From Methylumidiphilus sp963753955 (GTDB lineage Bacteria; Pseudomonadota; Gammaproteobacteria; Methylococcales; Methylococcaceae), in assembly GCA_963753955.1 (NCBI GenBank), contig CAVWEM010000019.1, positions 1-64,000 of the forward strand: DNA of 64,000 nt, read 5' to 3'. Made by a program: the position numbers and the translations under genes. The number at the start of each line of letters is the position of its first letter. Position 1 is the first letter of the stretch. Below the pieces are notes generated by a model. The model was not told the DNA's origin. It saw only the letters and a program-made list of their open reading frames with translations, and made no database searches. Shown here piece by piece: positions 16,080-24,648 of this stretch.

Positions 16080-17562
16080 AGCAGCAAATCCCCCGCCAAC
16101 AGGCCGCGTTCGCCACTCTCCGCCGCCTTGTCGCCCGCCGCGCCATGCAGGCGCGCCCCGGTTTCGGCGGCAGCGGTGAAATCCAGCCCCTGCGCCAAAA
16201 GCCCGGCGATCACCCCGGTCAAGACATCGCCCATGCCGCCCGAAGCCATGCCCGGATTGCCTAGTGTGCAGATGGCAGGGACACCGGCAGAGCCAAGGAT
16301 CAGCGTACCCGCGCCCTTCAGCAGCACCGTTCCGCCGTAGCGGTCTTGCAAAGCCGCGATGGCCGCGAAACGATCTGCCTGCACTACGGAGGAGGAGGTT
16401 TTCAACAGACGGGCGGCCTCGCCAGGATGGGGGTCAGCACCCAGTCGTCGCGCTTAAGCGGCGAGAGCGCCAGCAGGTTGAGCGCATCCGCGTCCACCAC
16501 CAAGGGCAAGCCGGAATCCAACACTGCCTCGAACAGCACCCTCCCCCAACCCGCTTGCCCCAGCCCTAGGCCCGGCCCCACGGCGACCACGCTGGCGCGA
16601 TCCAACAGTGGGCGCAACTCGGCCGCCGTGGCGACACCCCGGCACATCAACTCCGGCCGACCCACATTCAGCAAGGCTGCGTGTGCTGGATGGGTGGCCA
16701 CGCTGACCAGACCCGCGCCCACGCGGGCAGCGGCTTCTGCCGCCATCCGCGCCGCGCCGCTGAAACCCGGCGCACCGCCGACCACCAACACATGGCCGTA
16801 GTGTCCTTTGTGCGCCCCCCTGGCCCGGCGTGGCAGGCCGAGCGCCCAGGCAGGCAAGAGCCGGGCGGAAGGCGATTGGCTGGCCTGCACCGCAGGCGGC
16901 GTCAGCAGATCCTCGAAAACCACCTCGCCGCAATGCCCAGGCCCGTCGCCGGTGAACAAGCCCTGTTTCAGGCCGATGAACGTGACCGTCAGATCGGCCT
17001 TGACCGCAGCCCCCATGGCTTTGCCGGTATCGGCATGCAAGCCGGACGGAATGTCCAAGGCCAGCACACCGCCGCTGAAACACTCCACAGCCCGGATGGC
17101 ATCCGCAAAATATCCTTCCACCTCACGATCCAGGCCGGTGCCGAGCAGGCCATCGACCAGCACCTGCGCCCCCTCGAAATCGGCAGGCACGAAATCCAGC
17201 AATGGCCCACCTGCCTGCCGGTATTCCTCGAAAGCGGTCAGCGCGTCACCACGCAGCTTTTCAGCCGGTGCCAGCGGGTAAACCCGCACATCCATGCCTG
17301 CTTCCACCGCCAGCCGGGCAACCACATAGCCGTCGCCACCGTTGTTGCCCGTGCCGCAAATCAACGACAGGGTTCGTGCCTCGGGCCAGCGCTGCCGCAA
17401 AGCAGAGAAGGCGGCGGCACCGGCCCGGCGCATCAGTTCCATGCCAGGGATGCCCAGTTGCCCGATGGCGAAACGATCCATGGCCCGCACCTGCTCGGCG
17501 CGGTAGAGGCGGGAAGGGAGTTGGGATTTGTTTATTTCGTTCACTGAAGGTAATCTCATCAT
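16052..17562 (-). CDS. nnr: Bifunctional NAD(P)H-hydrate epimerase / ADP-dependent dehydratase Nnr (single frameshift)
   Basis: The first part (from the ATG at 17562) holds the YjeF epimerase domain (LICGTGNNGGDGYVVARLA, LALDIPSGLHADTG) and most of the NnrD kinase-like domain (GHYGHVLVVGGAPGFSGAA, VVDADALNLLA). It ends WVLTP then shifts. The expected HPGEAARLL and the remaining ~115 codons (LKGAGTLI, NPGMASGGMGDVLTG) are in another frame. The shift falls at 16429-16433, where a run of five C residues (minus strand) should be six. Nnr repairs hydrated NAD(P)H. With one homopolymer lesion in a well-conserved gene, a sequencing error is the simplest reading. Confidence 0.88.
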
Positions 17563-17576
17563 AAAAAACCTTGCCC

Positions 17577-18641
17577 ATGTCCGCGCCACCCCTCAACGCC
17601 ACCGAACTCGCGAAAACCATCAAACAATGGGGGAAAAATCTGGGCTTCCAACAGATCGGCATCGCCGACACCGGCTTGGCCGAAGCCGAAAGCCATCTGC
17701 AAGCCTGGCTCGCCGCAGGATTCCACGGCGAGATGGATTATATGCGACGCCACGGCAGCAAGCGCAGCCAACCGGAAGAACTGGTTCCCGGCACCCTCCG
17801 CATCATCAGCGCGAGGCTGGATTATCTGCCGGAAAATCGGGAAGCCATGCGGGAACGTTTGGATACTCCACTGGATGCCTACATTTCCCGCTACGCCCTG
17901 GGACGTGACTACCACAAGCTGATGCGCAGCCGTTTGCAAAAACTGGCCGGACGCATCGAAGCGGCCATCGGCCCCTTCGGCTACCGCGTGTTCAGCGACA
18001 GCGCCCCGGTGTTGGAGAAAGCCCTCGCCGCCAAGGCAGGTCTGGGCTGGATCGGCAAGCATTCCAATCTAATCAACCGGGAGGCCGGTTCGTGGTTTTT
18101 CCTTGGCGAGATTTACACCGACTTGGCACTGCCCATCGACCTGCCCGTCAAGGACAACTGCGGCACCTGCTGCGCTTGCCTGGACATCTGCCCGACCCAA
18201 GCCATTATCGCGCCTTACCGGGTGGATGCCCGACGCTGCATCTCTTACCTCACCATCGAACTGCATGGCACCATCCCCGAGGAATTCCGCGCCGCCCTGG
18301 GCAACCGCATCTACGGCTGCGACGACTGCCAACTCGTCTGCCCCTGGAACCGCTTCGCCCGGCAAACCCAGGAGACGGACTTCCTGCCCCGCCACGGCTT
18401 GGCGAGCGCCCAGTTGATCGAATTGTTCTATTGGGACGAAGAAACCTTTCTGCGCCGCACCGAAGGCTCGGCCATCCGCCGCATCGGCCATGAGCGCTGG
18501 CTGCGCAACCTGGCCGTGGCCTTGGGCAATGCGCAGGCCAGCCCGGCAGTCGGCCCTGCCTTGCGGCAAAGGGAAAGCCACCCCTCCCCGCTGGTCAGGG
18601 AGCATGTGCAATGGGCCTTGCGGCAGCATAAATCGGTCTAA
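17577..18641 (+). CDS. queG: Epoxyqueuosine reductase QueG
   Basis: QueG performs the last step of queuosine synthesis in tRNA, using cobalamin and two 4Fe-4S clusters. The C-terminal cluster motifs are CGTCCACLDICP and CDDCQLVCPWN. The N-terminal GFQQIGIADTGL and GEMDYMRRHG...RSQPEELVPG regions are family-typical, as is the catalytic SDSAPVLEKALAAKAGLGW. It starts at the ATG at 17577, divergent from nnr as in E. coli. Its stop overlaps the convergent PP2C gene by 4 nt. Confidence 0.95.
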   Translation: MSAPPLNATELAKTIKQWGKNLGFQQIGIADTGLAEAESHLQAWLAAGFHGEMDYMRRHGSKRSQPEELVPGTLRIISARLDYLPENREAMRERLDTPLDAYISRYALGRDYHKLMRSRLQKLAGRIEAAIGPFGYRVFSDSAPVLEKALAAKAGLGWIGKHSNLINREAGSWFFLGEIYTDLALPIDLPVKDNCGTCCACLDICPTQAIIAPYRVDARRCISYLTIELHGTIPEEFRAALGNRIYGCDDCQLVCPWNRFARQTQETDFLPRHGLASAQLIELFYWDEETFLRRTEGSAIRRIGHERWLRNLAVALGNAQASPAVGPALRQRESHPSPLVREHVQWALRQHKSV

Positions 18642-19360
18642 GCCTGCGCGGGCGACACCAGGATGGCAGTGATATTGTCAGAGCCGCCACCGTTGAGCGC
18701 GGCCTCGATCAGCCGAGCCAAACGTTCCTGATTGTCCTGGGTCGAAGCCATGATCTCACTGATCAGATATTCCCGAATCTCGCCAGTCAATCCATCGCTG
18801 CACAACAGCAGGGTGTCGCCGGGAACCAAGGTGCCTTCCACCTCATCCACCTTGACTGAATTGCCGCTTCCCGCGCCGCCCACCCCTAGCCCTTGGGAAA
18901 TCACATTGCGGGAAGGATGGGTATACATCTCTTCCTCCATAATCATCCCCATATCCAGCAACAACTGGACATAGGAATGGTCTTTGGTCAAGCGGCGCAA
19001 TGCCAAGCCGTTCCATAGATAGGCCCGGCTATCTCCCACCCAGGCGATTTGGTAGTGGAGGCCGGTCAATTGCAAGGCAACCACGGTGGAACCCATGTGC
19101 CGGGCAACATCCGTCTCATCGGAGGCCATTTGGATCAAAATATGCGCCATGTCGATGGCGTCGGCCAGAGTCTCGCCTTTCTGGATGGCCAGCGGCAATT
19201 CCTTGATCACAATGCCGCTGGCGACTTCTCCGGCCTGATGGCCACCCATGCCATCCGCGACGATCCAAAGCCCAAGTCCAGGGTCGGCGAAATAGGCGTC
19301 TTCATTGACTTCCCGCACCAATCCTGGATGCGTTCCGCAAGCGTAGTCGATCTTCATCAT
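18638..19360 (-). CDS. PP2C-type serine/threonine phosphatase (Stp/PrpC-like)
   Basis: This 240-residue phosphatase contains the metal-binding motifs VREVNEDAYFAD, VADGMGGHQAGEVAS, WVGDSRAYLW, LCSDGLTG and GGGSDNITAILV. Such enzymes dephosphorylate Ser/Thr kinase targets. No Hanks-type kinase is in the window. Two adjacent ATG codons (MM) are possible starts. It ends within queG's stop codon on the opposite strand. Confidence 0.9.
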   Translation of the reverse strand: MMKIDYACGTHPGLVREVNEDAYFADPGLGLWIVADGMGGHQAGEVASGIVIKELPLAIQKGETLADAIDMAHILIQMASDETDVARHMGSTVVALQLTGLHYQIAWVGDSRAYLWNGLALRRLTKDHSYVQLLLDMGMIMEEEMYTHPSRNVISQGLGVGGAGSGNSVKVDEVEGTLVPGDTLLLCSDGLTGEIREYLISEIMASTQDNQERLARLIEAALNGGGSDNITAILVSPAQA

Positions 19361-19599
19361 TGAGGCTCATTTAGGTCGCTTTACACACCGTGGCGAACCC
19401 GCCGGCGGCGAATGGAGGGAGCGAAGGAAGAAATATCCTGTTCGCATGGCCGAGGCGGAACGATACCAGATTTCCGCGCTCAGTAAAGCCAGGGTGCGGC
19501 CTAATCGGGATGGCCTAGTGCGATAGCATTTCTTCCCCGGCCCGGACATGGCGTAAAATCCGCACCAACAACCGCCAATAGCCATTGGAGCTTACCGAC

Positions 19600-20055
19600 A
19601 TGCCGTTTCACCGTCACTTTGTTTTGGCCTGCCTGCTCCTGGGCGGCTGCCAATCTACCCCGGTGGGGGAAAAACCAGCCACCGCCATCGACCAGGAATG
19701 GCACGCCTCCACCCTGTCCCCGGACACCATCGCCAAGGCCGATGCCGCCGTGCAGGATTATCACAAATGCCTAGGCAAGGAAACCGTCGCCAAAAACCAG
19801 GAGCGAGGCGATCCGCGCAGCATCACCAACACCATTTTGCAAGCCTGCGAAAACCGGCTGCCAGCCATCAAGACGGCCTACGACGCCGAAAATGTGCCCG
19901 CCACCATCTCCGAACACTATATCCGCAAAACCCGCAGCCAAGGTGTGCAAAGCGTCTTGCGTTACGTCTCGGCTGTGCAGGCCCAGCGCGCCGGCGATGA
20001 GGAGGAGGAGGAGGCCAGGAACGCGGCCCAGATCCAGAACAACAAGACCCAATAA
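19600..20055 (+). CDS. Putative lipoprotein of unknown function
   Basis: The protein begins MPFHRHFVLACLLLGGCQST, a signal peptide with a good lipobox (LLGGC). About 130 mostly helical, charged residues follow, ending in an acidic run (DEEEEEARNAAQ). A TTGGAG ribosome site precedes the ATG at 19600. It lies 31 bp upstream of the DUF2760 gene in the same direction and is probably cotranscribed with it. I do not recognise a family. Confidence 0.7.
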   Translation: MPFHRHFVLACLLLGGCQSTPVGEKPATAIDQEWHASTLSPDTIAKADAAVQDYHKCLGKETVAKNQERGDPRSITNTILQACENRLPAIKTAYDAENVPATISEHYIRKTRSQGVQSVLRYVSAVQAQRAGDEEEEEARNAAQIQNNKTQ

Positions 20056-20086
20056 ACCCAAAGCCACTCCGCCGGAGAAATACTGA

Positions 20087-20758
20087 ATGAATATCGACCT
20101 ATCCCTCACACCCAGCACCTTTGATGCCGTCCACGCCGGACTGGCCGCCATCGTAGTCTTGCTGCTGGTTTTGCAAATCCTTTTTCTGACTGTCGCTTTC
20201 ACTGCGGTTTACCGCAAGCCAAACGCAAGCTTGCGGACGCTGGAAAAACCCGTGGAACCGCTCCCTCCAAAAGCAACCGAGCCAACCCCTGTCGCCGCGC
20301 AAGCGCCCGAGGCCAAGCCTGAAGAAAAACCTGAGCCCGTCACGCAAGTCAGGACGGAAACCGTGGTGCTCAAGGAAGCCACGCCGGATGCGGCCCTGCA
20401 ACTGCTCAGCCTGCTGCAAAAGGAAGCCCGTTTCATCGACTTCGCCCAAGAAAACATGAGCCAATATTCCGACAATGAAATTGGCGCTGTGGCGCGGGTG
20501 GTCCACGAGGGCTGCCGCAAAGTGCTGCGCCAAAATTTTGAACTGATCCCCGTGCGCGAGGAAGATGAAGGCAAGCGCATCACCCTGCCTAAAGGCTATG
20601 ACGCCGCCAGCATCCGCATCACCGGCAATATCGTAGGCACTGCGCCGTTCTCCGGCACCTTGGTGCATCGCGGCTGGAGGGCGGCTGAAATCAAACTGCC
20701 CAAGATCACCGAGGGCCATGACGTGAAAATCATCGCCACGGCAGAGGTGGAGTTGTGA
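20087..20758 (+). CDS. DUF2760 protein, membrane-anchored
   Basis: This 223-residue protein has one N-terminal transmembrane helix (AGLAAIVVLLLVLQILFLTV), a Pro/Glu/Ala linker (~50-95) and a C-terminal globular domain. The domain pattern is ALQLLSLLQKEARFIDFAQE, GAVARVVHEGCRKVL and TAPFSGTLVHRGWRAAEIKLP, which is DUF2760. This domain is typically encoded beside a divergent Hsp70 gene, as here, with a 4-nt overlap (GTGA). The function is unknown. It may recruit the chaperone to the membrane. Confidence 0.8.
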   Translation: MNIDLSLTPSTFDAVHAGLAAIVVLLLVLQILFLTVAFTAVYRKPNASLRTLEKPVEPLPPKATEPTPVAAQAPEAKPEEKPEPVTQVRTETVVLKEATPDAALQLLSLLQKEARFIDFAQENMSQYSDNEIGAVARVVHEGCRKVLRQNFELIPVREEDEGKRITLPKGYDAASIRITGNIVGTAPFSGTLVHRGWRAAEIKLPKITEGHDVKIIATAEVEL

Positions 20759-22749
20759 GCGAAAACACCCGTTTTTCCGTAGGCATAGACCTAGGCACCA
20801 CCAACAGCGTCGTCTCCTATCTGGAACTGAGCCAATGCGAGGGCGAAAATGCCCCGCTGGCAGTACTGCCCATTCCGCAGCTTACCAGCCCCGGCTCGGT
20901 GGCTGACAAGAGCCAACTGCCTTCTTTCATCTACCAGGCCCACGAGGCGGAACTGGCCGAAGGCGACATCGCCTTGCCTTGGGATGCACACCCCGAGGCC
21001 ATCGTCGGCGAAATCGCCCGCCAACTCGGCAGCAAGACCGCCATCCGGCTCGTGTCCAGCGCGAAAAGCTGGCTATGCCATAGCGGCGTGGACTGCCGCG
21101 CCGACATCCTGCCTATCCAATCGCCTGAGGAAGTTCGGCGCATCTCGCCCCTGCAGGCGTCCACCCATTACCTGCGCCATATGCGTGATGCCTGGAACGC
21201 CCGCTTCCCCGACGATCCGTTGAGCGAACAGGAACTGGTCATCACCGTGCCGGCCTCGTTCGACCCGGCGGCCCGCGAACTGACTGTGGAAGCCGCCCAC
21301 AGCCTGGGGCTGCGCCAAGCCATCCTGTTGGAAGAGCCGCAATCGGCCTTGTATAGCTGGATTCAAACCAGCGCCGGCGCTTGGCGCAAAGACGCCAAGC
21401 CCGGCGACATCATCCTCGTCGTCGATGTCGGCGGCGGCACCACCGACCTGTCCCTGATCGCCGTCACCGAAGTCGATGGCAACCTCGAACTCAACCGCAT
21501 CGCCATCGGCGACCACATCCTGCTAGGTGGCGACAATATGGACCTGGCCTTGGCCTATGTCCTGAAATTGAAATTGGAAAAGGAAGGCCACAAGTTGCAA
21601 CCCTGGCAGTTGCAAGCGCTCACCCACGGTTGCCGCGACGCCAAGGAAACCCTGCTGGCCGACGCGCAGGCTCAAGAAATCGCCGTGGTCGTGCCCAGCC
21701 GGGGATCGTCGCTGATCGGCGGCACCCTGCGCACCGCGCTGACCCGCGAGGAAGTCAGCCGGACTTTGGTTGAAGGCTTCTTCCCTGAAGTCGCAGCCAC
21801 CGACCGCCCCGCCGCGCAGACACGCGGCGGCTTGACCACGCTCGGCCTGCCCTACGCCAAGGACGCCCGCATCACCTGCCATCTGGCCGCGTTCCTCGCC
21901 AAACAGGTCAATGCCACCGACGAACTGGCAGGCTTCAGCCCGCCGCCCGATGCCCACTTCATCCACCCCACCGCGCTGCTGCTGAATGGCGGGGTGTTCA
22001 AGTCCGACTCCCTCGCCCACCGCCTGCTGGAAGTCCTCAACGACTGGCTGAAAAGTGACAACGCACCGGAAGCCCGCCTGTTGGCCGGGGCCGACCTGGA
22101 TCTTGCGGTGGCCCGTGGCGCGGCCTATTACGGTTATGTGCGCAAAGGCAAGGGTGTCCGCATCCGGGGCGGCACGGCGGCGGCTTACTATGTTGGCGTG
22201 GAAAGCGCCATGCCCGCCGTCCCCGGCTTTCCGCCCCCGCTGGAAGCGCTGTGCATCGCCCCTTTCGGCATGGAGGAAGGCACCACCGCAGAACTACCCC
22301 ACGACGAATTCGGCCTGGTGGTCGGCGAACCGGTGCGCTTCCGCTTCTTCGGCTCCACCGTCCGCCGTGACGACCAAGTCGGATTCAGGCTGGACGACTG
22401 GGCCGCAGGCGAGTTGGACGAACTCAACGAAATCGAAGTGAACCTGTCTTCGGCTAACCACAAAGCCGGCGAAGTCGTCCCCGTCCACCTCGCCGCCCAT
22501 GTCACCGAAGTCGGCACACTGCGGTTGGAAGCCGTCGCCACTGGCGACAAAGAACGCTGGAAAGTGGAATTCGACGTGCGGGCCGGTGAGACACCCAAAC
22601 CGCAGGAACCGGCCAGCTTCGAGGAAATGCCGGAAAATCCGGTGGATTTGCCGGACGAGGAAGGCGGCGATGAAAACCGCCACGAAACCGAGGAGTCCAG
22701 GCAGGAAAACCAGGGAGAAAAGAAATCGTTTTGGCCGTTTAACAAGTAG
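20755..22749 (+). CDS. Hsp70-family protein (DnaK-like ATPase, non-canonical)
   Basis: The 664 residues start at the GTG at 20755. The ATPase domain has phosphate-1 GIDLGTTNSVVSY, phosphate-2 VVDVGGGTTDLSLI, LLEEPQSALYSW and LLNGGVFKS. The substrate domain is shortened and ends in an acidic Glu/Pro-rich tail. It is not canonical DnaK, because the TVPAxF spacing and lid differ. With the upstream DUF2760 gene it forms a two-gene operon seen in other proteobacteria. Clients are unknown. Confidence 0.85.
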   Translation: MSENTRFSVGIDLGTTNSVVSYLELSQCEGENAPLAVLPIPQLTSPGSVADKSQLPSFIYQAHEAELAEGDIALPWDAHPEAIVGEIARQLGSKTAIRLVSSAKSWLCHSGVDCRADILPIQSPEEVRRISPLQASTHYLRHMRDAWNARFPDDPLSEQELVITVPASFDPAARELTVEAAHSLGLRQAILLEEPQSALYSWIQTSAGAWRKDAKPGDIILVVDVGGGTTDLSLIAVTEVDGNLELNRIAIGDHILLGGDNMDLALAYVLKLKLEKEGHKLQPWQLQALTHGCRDAKETLLADAQAQEIAVVVPSRGSSLIGGTLRTALTREEVSRTLVEGFFPEVAATDRPAAQTRGGLTTLGLPYAKDARITCHLAAFLAKQVNATDELAGFSPPPDAHFIHPTALLLNGGVFKSDSLAHRLLEVLNDWLKSDNAPEARLLAGADLDLAVARGAAYYGYVRKGKGVRIRGGTAAAYYVGVESAMPAVPGFPPPLEALCIAPFGMEEGTTAELPHDEFGLVVGEPVRFRFFGSTVRRDDQVGFRLDDWAAGELDELNEIEVNLSSANHKAGEVVPVHLAAHVTEVGTLRLEAVATGDKERWKVEFDVRAGETPKPQEPASFEEMPENPVDLPDEEGGDENRHETEESRQENQGEKKSFWPFNK

Positions 22750-22757
22750 CCCCATAT

Positions 22758-22811
22758 CTTGTTCCCAAGCTCCCGGCTTGGGAACAAGAAATAGCGAAGC
22801 TCTAGCTTCGC
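22758..22811. repeat. Tandem hairpins downstream of the Hsp70 gene
   Basis: The first stem is CTTGTTCCCAAGC / GCTTGGGAACAAG (22758-22788) and the second GCGAAGCT / AGCTTCGC (22794-22811). The first can act as a transcript end for the operon, though it has no T-run. The pair has the form of a dispersed repeat. Confidence 0.5.
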
Positions 22812-22870
22812 ATAGCCACGAAGGCATCCAAAACTGGATTCCCAATTAGTGCTTTTCCAAGGATTATATT

Positions 22871-23795
22871 ATGGCTAGGGGCGAACAAAGACCTTGCCCG
22901 CTATGCAAGCTAGTTCAAAGAAGATGTGAAAGTGGAAGATTACGGCGAACGCCTCTCCGTTATATGTCGTTGTTGCGGGAAGTTTACGATTACAGATACC
23001 GTTGCGAAGATCGCGGAGAGGAAAGGCATTAGCCATAAACTCTCTGCCTGGATTAGGGATCGAACTGAATCTGGCGTAGAAACTGCCGAGATCAACAGCA
23101 ATAGCCTGGAAGATATAAATATCTCACTTCCGAACTATCGCGTACACGAAAAACAACTAACCCTGATGCGAGCCTGCGAGAGAAAAACGGAATTCCCCGG
23201 TAGCCTGATCTCTTTTAATTATGCTATTGATTATCCGCTTGCTTGGGCCGTAGAGGGAAGAGAATTAAGTTATCATCTTAGTTCGCTTACTGATAGAGGT
23301 TTGTTAAGCTCAACCTTCTCTACCACTGACGCTTATGTAGAAATCACCGCAGCAGGCTGGGCATTTCTAGACGAACACTCCCGCGCATCCGTCATCAGCG
23401 ACCAAGCATTTGTGGCAATGGCTTTTGCGGATACGATGAAGCCCGCGTGGGAAAACGGCATCCATCCAGCCATCAAAAAAGCCGGATTCAATCCCTACCG
23501 CACGGACATGCAACCGGACATTGACCGCATTGATTTGAAGATCATGACCGAGATAAAAAATTCCCGATTCTTAGTCGCTGATGTGACACTACAGCGCCCG
23601 GGAGTATATTTTGAGACGGGTTATGCGCTCGGGCTGGGCATCCCGGTCTTCTGGTGTGTCCGACATAACGACCGAAACAATGTCCATTTCGACACGCGAC
23701 AGTACAATCACATAGTCTGGAAAGATGAGCAAGACCTAGCCGAGCAACTTCATGTATTTGTCATGGCAATCATCGGGAAGGGTTCAGCCAAATAA
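22871..23795 (+). CDS. Zinc-ribbon / winged-helix / TIR-like (nucleoside deoxyribosyltransferase-like) domain protein, possible N-terminal frameshift
   Basis: The C-terminal ~130 residues carry QAFVAMAFADTMKPAWENGI, TDMQPDIDRIDLKIMTEI, FLVADVT and GVYFETGYALGLGIPVFW. This is the layout of the nucleoside 2-deoxyribosyltransferase / TIR-like fold with its conserved Glu. The middle looks like a winged helix (LSYHLSSLTDRGLLS). The N-terminus holds a paired-Cys zinc motif: CPLC is read from the ATG at 22871 (AAGGA ribosome site) and CRCC from a frame starting at GTG 22926. The two halves belong together but differ by one frame between ~22900 and 22930. Base composition is AT-richer than neighbours, suggesting acquisition. 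The role is unknown. A standalone immune effector is a guess. Confidence 0.6.
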
Positions 23796-23913
23796 GTCAG
23801 GCAGGGGGCAGAATCCACCTGCCCACTAACCAACAGATTATCCATACCGAGAAAAATTAGAGAATTAATTTTTGAAAATGCAAGAAAGCGCACGTTGTGC
23901 CAATAAATGTTGA

Positions 23914-24636
23914 ATGTCGCCTAAAAACCATCCCTATCGCGTGAAAATACGAAAAACTTTACTGGCCGTCCTGTGCGGCTTGTTCCTGGCCACCGCCGCG
24001 TGGGGCGAACCCACTTTCGAGGAAACGGCCAGAAGTCTGAATAACGAGTGGTCGGAAATATTCTACCTGCTGCCCTCCGACCAACAGGCGGAGAAATACA
24101 AGGCACTGCTGCCGCGCATCCGGGCATTCAAAGCCCAATATCCCACACGCGCCGAGCCGCTGATCCTGGAGGCCGTCACTCTCTGCACCTTGGCCGCCGC
24201 CGATTGGGGGTTTAGCTCCTTAAGCCGCATTGGTGAGGCCAGGGAATTGCTGGAAAAATCCATAGATCTTGATCCCAAGGCCATGGAAGGCACGGCCTTC
24301 ATCACCCTGGGCAATCTCTATTATCGCCTGCCCGGCTGGCCGATTTCCTTCGGCGATGACGACCAGGCGCGGCAGTATCTGGAAATGGCCGTCAGACTGT
24401 ATCCCAACGCGGTGGATGCCAATTATTTCCTCGGAGATTACTGGCTGGGCGAGGACAACTTCGACAAGGCGCTTATTTATCTGGAACACGCGGAAAAGGC
24501 ACCGCTTCGCCCCCACCAGTTGCTATCTGACACGCGGGTCAAAGGAGAAGCCGGTAAAGCCTTGAAGGCGGCGAGAAAACACGACAATGGCCGCAATGAT
24601 TTCTTTTCCCAGATCAAGCCGGACTTTGGGGAGTAA
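23914..24636 (+). CDS. Exported TPR-like protein
   Basis: This 240-residue protein has a signal peptide (TLLAVLCGLFLATAAWG). It contains TPR-type helices: GEARELLEKSIDLDPKAMEG, ARQYLEMAVRLYPNAVDANY and FDKALIYLEHAEKAP. A GTG at 23941 would give a more compact signal peptide than the ATG at 23914. Members with this pattern are annotated as TRAP-transporter T-component-like or periplasmic TPR proteins. The function here is unknown. Confidence 0.7.
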   Translation: MSPKNHPYRVKIRKTLLAVLCGLFLATAAWGEPTFEETARSLNNEWSEIFYLLPSDQQAEKYKALLPRIRAFKAQYPTRAEPLILEAVTLCTLAAADWGFSSLSRIGEARELLEKSIDLDPKAMEGTAFITLGNLYYRLPGWPISFGDDDQARQYLEMAVRLYPNAVDANYFLGDYWLGEDNFDKALIYLEHAEKAPLRPHQLLSDTRVKGEAGKALKAARKHDNGRNDFFSQIKPDFGE

Positions 24637-24648
24637 CGACATCGCTTA

